Assembly (NCBI GenBank): GCA_963920575.1
Contig: OY986971.1
Coordinates: forward strand, 434,001 to 498,000
DNA from: Narthecium ossifragum
Taxonomy: Eukaryota > Streptophyta > Magnoliopsida > Dioscoreales > Nartheciaceae
Direction of reading: 5' to 3'
Length of the DNA: 64,000 nucleotides
The first letter of the stretch is position 1. Each line of letters begins with the position of its first letter. A program made the translations under genes and the position numbers. This document shows positions 55,881 through 64,000 of this stretch, in pieces. The notes beneath the pieces are model-generated. The model saw only the letters and a list, made by a program, of their open reading frames with translations. It was not told the DNA's origin and did not search any database.

Positions 55881-58607
55881 CTAATATCTTAGGGTTGAGT
55901 AGAGGTCATCCAGAGCAGAATACAGAGGTCCAGCAGCCCTCGGCCTGTTCACGGACCCCAGAAGAATGTCCGCAGTAGTCAGATAAGGATCGCCATAAAA
56001 GCATACGTTGGTTTCCATCCGGGTAGCAACTATGCTACCTTCCAGTGAGACTCCAACAAATGCACCTGTTACAAAAAATTTCACGAATTTAGATATCGCA
56101 TGTTTGAATTTACTAAAGCTCAAAAACAAATACTGATGTTTGACTCTTATCATATAAGAGAGCTCCCCTGCTAAGTACAGTAAGTTTCTCAAATGCTACC
56201 GCCAATCAAATTGCAAAACGAAACCTTAGTTAAATGTTATGCTCCAAGAAATCGAGGGCACCATGTGGCTATTTCAGAATAAATTCCAAATCACGAAAGA
56301 ACTCAAGTTTTCAGTGTTGGAGGATCATACCCTTGCTGCAACTGTAAGTGTAGCAAATCCCAGACCCTTTATCTCCAGCTCGGAGATCTGCTTCTAAGAC
56401 TCTGCCTACTGGTCCTGCGGCAGCACTCAGGCCTGCCCCGAGGGAAAAATGCATGCGGCTGCAGAATGTGTTGACTGATTTAGTCCCATGAAGCACAATA
56501 ATGAAGTCCATTAGCTCACCCCCTATCTGCAAAACCCACAAAAAGGAATTATATAGCAGGATTTCAGTGTGATAAACTTGATGCAAAAATAGTCATGAAA
56601 GATGCCGTGCATCACGTAAGATGTAGATTCCTTGACCCCAGGTCCCCAACAGCCCTAACAGGTTCTCTTGTCATAAACTATAACAGTGCACATAATCCTT
56701 CATAAAGAGACAATTAGACAAACATTGGCTGATCTATGATCATGAACAAAAATATCCTGAGCACTAAACCATTATAAGAAACTTCATGGATGACCTAGTG
56801 ATTTGCATGAAAAAAATTCAAATTTGCTTCTAAATATCTCAAAGAGTAAAAGTACAAATATTCCTCCTCTCCTATTATGGAAATCCTTGTTATAAAAATT
56901 AATAGAGCACAACCATATTTGGTTGGCACGAGAAAGATTATGATACAATTAAGACATGCCTGCATGTCATAACAGAGATAGATGTTACCACTTGCTCATG
57001 TATGAAGTTTACAGAGGCACACCCCACATTCACATTCTAGAAAAAGATTAATGATCTTAGATAAGCATCCCTTGATATGAAGAGCATTCCTAAGAAGTCT
57101 AAAATTTGTCGTAAGCATTCAATGATGCGAAGAGCATACTTAAGAAGTCTAAAATCTGTCATGACTAAGAAAGAAAATCTTTTGCCTTAAATCTAAAAAC
57201 TTGCAACCAACTTCTAAGTCCTTATAAGCCCAAAAGCCCGCTTCTATGATCATGTACCTCAGCTAATAGAGGTTTAGGTTTACCAGCAATTTTATCTTCT
57301 AGCAAGCTTTTGTTAATCCAATACATTTGGGCCTAAGCATCTAGGACAATAATCAAATGCATACCATTCATCCAACACCACATCATATTATATATTAAAA
57401 TAATAAAAAGGAGATGCTACTAGCAAGAGGTCATCTTGCTAGAAGCCTACCTGTAATCCCCACCCTACACCACCAGAAAATATAGCAGATGGGGCAGACC
57501 AAGAACCATCAGGCTTTTGAGCAACCACCAGGCCAGTACCCACTTTGTATGTAATGACTGCACCAACTTTAGCAACCGTCAGAATGGCAAGCCCTTTAGC
57601 TCCTTTTAGCACTGCCATAGGAATGGACTTTTCAGGGTTCAAGCTCGCAATCTGAATATTTCAAAAATAGAGGTTTTATGCTGGCTTGTATAGCAATTCT
57701 ATTGTTCAAATTTTGCTCAATGACAAAAAGAAAAAGAAAAACAGATTCCAAAAAGAATCACCTGACAATAATTCCTCAATGTATTTGATGCCTTGTATAA
57801 CTCGTACTCCATTGATTGTCCCAATGGCAGGTTTAGCCACGCCCTTGTGCACGTCCAATCCATTATGTCATGTTTTGCAGACTGCATCGCATTGCTAATA
57901 GAGTTGATCAATAAGCCTTGCAAAGGATCAAGCTTGTCGTAGCAGGCATCACAGACTCTTTGTGGATCCCTTTGTCTGAACTTAATGGGCATCAAGCACC
58001 TGCCTTTTGTACATGCTCTGCAGAAGATGCCACCGCAGAATCGACAATGATGTCTTCCACGAGTAATTGCAGCGAAGGGAGCAGTGCATTGCATGCATAC
58101 AACACTATGACTATCTGGTAGCCACTCTGGAGGTTCTGCTTCTAGTACCTCCCTATATGCTCTGTAAGTAACAGCTTCGGTCCAGAGCAGAGGAGGTGCA
58201 CTTGGTATATACACTGAAGAATGCAAGAAACTATCTCCATTCTTTTCCGTTCCCAAAAATGAGACATTTGAGCTAGAATTCTGATTAGGATCAAGACCAC
58301 CAAGTGCTTTGTTCTTGCCAGAAACAATGGCAATTATTCCACTCAAAACATTCTTCAAGTTCACTTCGGGATTTGACTTGAACTGGGTAGGAACGAGAGC
58401 GCCCTTCCCTGGAGCACATTCAGCGGTAGAGTTGGACTGATCTGATAACCAGTAAGGATAATTTTGCCCAAAGGATTGATGTCCTGCTGAAAAGCTAGTG
58501 CTTTGAGGAGCGTCCCACAACTCAGGTGCAAAGTCATCGGCATATTGACCATCTTTTTCAAGCTTGGAAAGTGAAGAAATAGACACTAGTCCTTTGGATG
58601 GCGCCAT
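55881..58607 (-). CDS. CFS1: FYVE/SYLF-domain endosomal protein, CFS1-like
   Basis: Four coding exons, 58607-57762, 57651-57451, 56526-56331 and 56065-55881, all GT/AG and in frame, giving 475 residues. The N-terminal 140 residues are Ser/Asn-rich and probably unstructured. The FYVE zinc finger (about 161-228) has all signature parts: WLPD, RGRHHCR and RVCDAC, with paired Cys ligands. The FYVE binds PI3P on endosomes. The SYLF (Ysc84) domain follows (about 285-475): AVLKGAKGLAILTVAKVGAV, GGVGWGLQIGGELMDFIIVL, SAAAGPVGRVLEADLRAG and GDPYLTTADILLG. A WLNL tetrapeptide at 257-260, between the domains, fits a W-x-x-L ATG8-interacting motif. Arabidopsis CFS1 has this FYVE-SYLF arrangement and acts in multivesicular-body and autophagosome traffic. 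Length and domains look complete. Confidence 0.93.
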
Positions 58608-59660
58608 TTGTTCATTCGCTACTCAAGTTCAATAAGCTTCTCCTGCAGGTTATACCAGGACATCCTTTCAGATATGTTAATATAGAAAGACAAATCAAAA
58701 TGTAGAAATCCATCATAGTTTACATATGACCCAATGCAATCTAGCCAAACACTAATCATATTATATGTATCTAAGGGAGAACATCACTAAATCCTTACTT
58801 TATCCTTGACACAATCAAATATTTTTCTACTCAGATATAACTTTTGTTTAATCTTAAGAAAAACAAACATTACTCTTCTCACATATGAAAACAATTACCA
58901 CACAGGGTGTTCAAAACTGTCGGGCAGGATGATATATCGCAGATTCTCCACCATAATAAATCATATTCTCGATGTATATAGACGTTTCTTCTAAAAACAA
59001 GCCAAAATAGAGAGACTCATCCATCATTAGTTTTGGATCAATGAGCTACAAGTTCAATACAAGAAAAATAAAACTAAAGTGCTACCAATAGCATGTCAAA
59101 CATTTTGCTTGAGATGAAAGTAGCCATCTCTTCCCGGAAATATTCTTTTTTCAAAAAAAAAACATGGACGACAAAAGCTGCATCCCTGGTTCTACTAGGC
59201 TTGTCCTCGAACTTCTCATATTTTACAGCCATACAATTACAACACACCCATCAGGCAATCAAAAGACAACCTGTGCATGGAATCAAATCAAAACTATAAT
59301 CACAAAAGGATTAATCATTCAGAAAAAAAGGACCAGGCTTCGATCTTTGTAGAATTCCTCCTGGTCAACTGAAACCCTATTGATTCCCCTAAAAATCAAT
59401 CAAACCGGAATTGAACACAAAGAATCGAACACCAGTCAAGCCCTAGAAGCCCCTTAAACGCAAAAACCTAGTAATCGAACGAGATAAGAAGATCGCGCAA
59501 ACGCTGTAATTTTGGCCGAGATTGAAAGAGGAGGATAGGAATCCTTACCTGTTGGATTTCGAGCAGCCGAGAACGACAAAGCGATTCGAAGAAGAGATGG
59601 AAGCGATGGGGTGTAGATAGAGAGAGAGAGAGAGAGAGAGAGGAAGGGTTACTTCGCGGG
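58608..59660 (-). promoter_or_regulatory. 5'UTR intron and leader of the CFS1-like gene
   Basis: On the minus strand a leader exon ends at 59549 (CAACAG then GTAAGG). A likely acceptor (CCTGCAG before GAGAAGC) opens the next exon at 58642, 35 bases before the ATG, so a 5'UTR intron of about 0.9 kb is predicted. A (CT)n tract (minus strand; GA run at 59619-59641) sits near the presumed transcription start. Introns in plant 5'UTRs often raise expression. Confidence 0.6.
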
Positions 59661-60180
59661 CACGAGTCGACGGTGATTCGAAGGGATAAGCTAACTAACT
59701 AGGTCTCTTATAAAAGGAACCAAAGGTACATAGAAGTCCCCTGGACGTTAACTAATTCGAAATTAGACCCCGCGGTAGACTGGTATTTTATTTGCTAATT
59801 TTAGAGGCATGATGGGTAGCAAATGGAATAATTATTAGAATCCGTTCCTTAACCAGGATACAACTAGATGATTAAAAATCCCAAGATTTATGGACTATAT
59901 ATATCTATATATATATTGCTCAATTGCAGTGCCTGTTGCAGATCATCTCTACCGTCGGATGAAAATAGACCTGTTGATTAAAAATCCCAAGAAAATACAT
60001 AAATTTCAGAATGCTAATTCAAAATTGCAAACTTAAAAAGAACATATGACAAAATTGACAAGGCTGCCTTTGCAGCACTCAAAAACAACTTAAACAGAGC
60101 TACTATTCTTATACGCATAATAACTGCTCTGGATTACAAGAGCAGAAAGGTTGCAACACTCAATCTGGCAGTAGCACTGC
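59661..60180. other. intergenic DNA between the CFS1-like and SWA2-like genes
   Basis: Promoter side of the CFS1-like gene and 3' flank of the SWA2-like gene. Contains a TATATATC run near 59898-59918. No gene or clear repeat. Confidence 0.4.
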
Positions 60181-63100
60181 TTAATCGGATGTCTTCCTTT
60201 TCTTCTTAATTTTACGTGATTTAGACTTCTTTCCTCCATCTTCGTCATCCCTCAAAAGATGCTCATATTCCTCCATACTGGCAAAGGGAGAAGCTCGGAC
60301 CTTTCCATCAAGCTTTCGCTTTTTCTTCCCCTTGGTCAGCTTGAGTTGTTGGTCATCTCCAATATCATCATCGTTATCATCCACACCATCAGCATCCCAG
60401 ATGTCAAGACTACCATCATCATTATCGCTGAAGTGTTCTTCATCATCTTCTTGTGTAGGATCCTCCACTGAACCAACTTCTGCGTCGCTTACATCACCAA
60501 TCAAGTCATCGTCCTCCTCACCTGCAACTCTATCAAGATCGTCATAGTCATAGTCTCCTCCGGTGTCCACCACATGAGGATTTCCCGTACCTAACATCTT
60601 ATCAATCTCCTCTTCCTCACTTTCATCGCTAACATCGGCTAGAAGTTCTTCTGCAATCTCATCATCTTCTGATGACTTCTTTTTCTTCGCTTTGATCTTC
60701 CTTGATGAACTTGTCTTATTCATATAGAACCTATGGAAGACAACATCTTCTGGGGGCACCTCCTCCTCTGCTAGCTGTAGGATCTCATCCCCAATCAACT
60801 GATGGTTTAAGTCGAGCTGCACATATGCAAAAACCAAATGAATAAATGGAATTTTTAAGGAACTAAAAATTGATTTCATTCAAATCATAGTCAAAGAGAC
60901 CCTAGTTCAGTGCAGTTTGATACACATTTTTCCCAAACGATCTTGCAGAAACATAAAATTTTGAATTTGTCCAATAAGTTAATGAAAGGGTTTTCTCAAC
61001 TGATAGCATTGTTGATGCAAATGCTGTAAATAGATGATGACATCCAGACATGTAGATGTATATGCAAAAATCTAAAGCAAAACCACCAAAAACATACTTT
61101 TGTGATGGAACAGTTCATTAAACCACTGGTTTGACAAAAGTGAATGTAACAATCAAAAAGGAAATAAGCCTGCTCCGTTAGCAAACCTTTCTCGCAGGTG
61201 CAATCTGAGATCCGCCATGCCATCTGCCTTCTGCTTTACTTGGTTTTGGTTTCTTCTCCATAAACTTATCAAGAAATGCGTTAAGTGAAAGATCATTCAA
61301 GGGGTCGCCATTATAAACAATGTTGACCCCATATAATAGAGTTCGAGCCATAGTAGCCACCGATGGATGGACATGTGCAGCTAATACCGTCAGCTCCCAC
61401 CAACCTGTGCGGTCTGCATTACTATCCAACCACAAGAGACAAAAACATAATCAATGTCAATCCATGGTTTGTATCTGGAAAGTCCAAGGGTTCATTCAAA
61501 GAAATGCAGAGGACCACTTCTTAAATAAGTAAAAGCAAAGTTCTTGAAAAGGTAATACATGCAGTATGCACTCACAAAAGCAAAGATCAGCTATCATACA
61601 GGTACTTGCTCGGGTGAATGACATTCCAAACAATCAAAACGCTCATGGACACGGGCATCATGACATCTACAAACCACTAATTCGTAATATGACCTAAAGG
61701 AACACTCACAATCCAATTCAAAAGACAATGTATCAAGGCATATGACTTGTTCTGATCTAACGATAAATAGACATCAGGTAGATAAAGCATTAACTGTTGG
61801 AAGTAAAGAATCGCCATGAATCAAGAATTTAAACCATTGATGGTTGTTTGTTTCCAGAATACGCAAAATCACAACCAAGTACCAGTAAGATGGTTCCCTA
61901 TGCCGCGGATCGTATCCAGCAGGCAGTGAGCATTCCACATGGGGTGATTGAGTTTGTCCTCTGTCAGCATGATTTACGGTTTTGAAAATTGCCCCATCAT
62001 TCAAGTCATCTTCACCTTCAGAATCATTGACCTCTTTAAGATGCAAAGCTGTCTCGCCATTCTGCCCAGCAGCCAAACTACCTGGATTTTCGGCACTGCC
62101 AGATTGGGGAACCATTAAAGCACCATCAGGTGATTCTATAATGTCCTGGAAGTGCTCTAGGTCGTCATCAATGGACTCATTCTGTATCGCCATTGTCCTG
62201 AGAAACCATCTATCCATTAGAGCAGAGAATCAAACGACACCTGAGCACCAAAGCTTGAAAGAATGCTCATACAGGCGCAAATATCCACAAAAATAAAACA
62301 ACATACCATAGAGGTGGTTTTGCTTTAAGGACCTCAGACAGTAAGAAGAGGCATCCACAAGCATATTGAGGTGGTCGCTGAAGGGCAACCTGTCAGACAA
62401 CAAAATACATTAGACTGTTGGAAGGAGCACTTATACGAGTTAACTAGACACCATGCTTGTTCAAGTTTAGTGAACTGATTCAATGTAAAGGAAAAAGGAC
62501 AAGCAATATGAAGAAGGGCTTCATAATTAACCTGAAGCAGACGTTTTGAGAAAGCAGAGACTCGCTTCAAATTTACATCATTCTTCATTGCTTTGACTAG
62601 TAGTCCAAGAAACATTTCTGGCTGAGAAACAGAAATATGAGATCACTTGTAATATAGAAAAAGAATCTGTATATATGTAACTGAAAAAATAAGTTATAAA
62701 GGTGTCTAGCTGACAGAAACTGAACAGTGAGTTTGAAGGAAATTCTAGGCACCGAACTACAAACCAAGGCAACCAAAATGTGACTTATCAAGAACTCTCA
62801 ATATGAGTTAATTACATAAAGAACTAATGTTGAACAAGATTAGAAGTGATTGGTTGCACTTGTTGTCAAATACATTATAATTCATTCCCTTAAATTTTTT
62901 CTGCGTAAAGGAATATGAGGTTTTTCCAGATGAAAAGGTACAGCACAAGCAAATAAATCAAGCTCCATAATGGGGAAGATAAAAAATGGAGTCATGAATC
63001 CGTTTACTGCACCGAAGATTATTGTGTCTTTCTTGAAACTCATAAAAGTGATAGGAGCTATTAATATTCCAAACAACAAGCATATTATGAGACTCCAATC

Positions 63101-64000
63101 AGAGTTAGGAATTGGAATCTCCACTCTGTTTCCTACCCTCAAGTTGGGTCTATCAAAGGAGAGCTTCTTGTGATATGTTATGAAGGAAAACCAACAGAAA
63201 GCACTTTAAAAATGGGAAAAGGCAGGTCATCGGAAAAGAGGAAATGACAAGCATTTATAGCCGATTCAAATAAACCTATTCACCACACGTAGGACATTTC
63301 ACCATCCACAAGAAATCCAACAGTAGTGGTCACAAACTAGCCATCTCTATCCATTTCTCACACAAGCCTGCTAAAAAAATGTGCCTAATCTACATCGTTA
63401 TGTATGCAGTGATGGGAAGGTTCAGGAATATTGGAATATTCAGTAGAAACCATAGATGAAGAAATACAGAAACATGATACAACACAGAAAGTCCTATACA
63501 ACATGCAAGTTCTTCTAAGCAAAGGAAGTCAATTCATATGTTCCTTAAAACACAAAAAGTCTCCAGTTTTTATACACCATGCTCTCTAAGAGTTAGAAAA
63601 AAGCAGTCAAAACTTCAAAGAACCATAATGAGAACTACAAGTTTGAAATAATTACCTTAGACGAATGCAGAGCAGCAGGAGTCAGAAGCTTTGAATACAA
63701 TGCACGGTAAAACCTGTCACTAACAATCTGATTCTTTGATGAGATCTGATACAGAAGCATCAGCGCCTGAACTCCCACATTGAAATTTTTAGAGTGGACC
63801 TGCAAATCAAGGACTCACATTTAAGCTATCAAGCTTCAGAAATTAACAAACCATCTTCTACAGCAATCGATTGTAGAAGTATCAAAACATAACTAAAGCT
63901 AAGCTCACCAGTCTAAAAAGCACTGGAGTTTGAACCTCTATAATATCATCAGCCTCATCACTTCCAACAAAAGGAAATGCTCTATTTACTCCCTGCATAA
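60181..64000 (-). CDS. SWA2: NOC1/MAK21/CEBPZ-type ribosome biogenesis protein, SLOW WALKER2-like (5' end off the right edge)
   Basis: C-terminal part of a minus-strand gene. Exons by GT/AG and frame: 63992-63909, 63799-63656, 62621-62532, 62389-62306, 62197-61883, 61421-61187 and 60816-60181 (stop). The CBF/Mak21 region is seen in SDRFYRALYSKLL, NDVNLKRVSAFSKRLLQ, PPQYACGCLFLLSEVLK and YDPRHREPSYC, which is spliced to NADRTGWWELTVLAAHVHPSVATMA. The tail is very acidic with Lys-rich ends (DDEIAEELLADVSDESEEEE; KKKRKLDGK; KKSKSRKIKKKRKTSD), as expected for a nucleolar protein. Homologues form a NOC1-NOC2 complex needed for 60S subunit assembly and nuclear export. In Arabidopsis the SWA2 member is required for gametophyte development. 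The N-terminal part lies beyond the window. Confidence 0.9.

Overview
The window is nuclear DNA of a flowering plant. Evidence: spliced genes with GT/AG introns, plant-only families (group VII ERF, CFS1-type FYVE/SYLF, TONSOKU with LRRs, a P-class PPR, subtilases), and AT-rich intergenic DNA full of small TTA/TAA-flanked transposons. The GC-rich intronless subtilase and GC-rich 5' coding ends suggest a monocot. That is inference from composition; I cannot name the species.

Layout, left to right. (1) Minus strand, cut by the left edge: a HUB2/BRE1-like E3 ligase for histone H2B (to 6581). (2) Minus: an intronless P-class PPR protein (8428-10152). (3) Plus: a broken but intron-bearing copy of the 20S proteasome alpha-5 subunit gene (10494-13552). 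(4) Minus: an intronless subtilase (18098-20482). (5) Minus: a complete TONSOKU/BRUSHY1 gene (20838-28865). (6) About 29-39 kb: a gene-poor transposon nest holding two copies of one TIR element, further TTA-flanked elements, a nested LTR-only miniature retrotransposon with three LTRs, and a 991-bp TAA-flanked element with internal tandem repeats. (7) Plus: an ERF-VII transcription factor with the MCGGAII N-degron (39744-42782). (8) Minus: an RBR E3 ligase gene with one in-frame TGA and transposons in its intron (44171-46619). (9) A tandem-repeat element and a 5'-truncated LINE (47.2-49.4 kb). (10) Plus: a LEA_2/NHL-type membrane protein with a hairpin element in its intron (51762-52986). (11) Minus: a CFS1-like FYVE/SYLF endosomal protein (55881-58607, with a 5'UTR intron). 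(12) Minus, cut by the right edge: a NOC1/MAK21/SLOW WALKER2-like ribosome-biogenesis protein (60181 onward).

The genes do not form one pathway; this is ordinary plant gene order. Two (HUB2 and TONSOKU) act on chromatin, and two (the RBR ligase and HUB2) are E3 ligases. The most unusual content is in the mobile DNA. The tandem TRIM-like element at 30678-31756 has a perfect 5-bp target duplication, an initiator-Met primer site, and tRNA-like A/B-box sequences across the LTR/primer-site junction. There is also a series of extremely short LINE 3'-end insertions recognisable by their target duplications.
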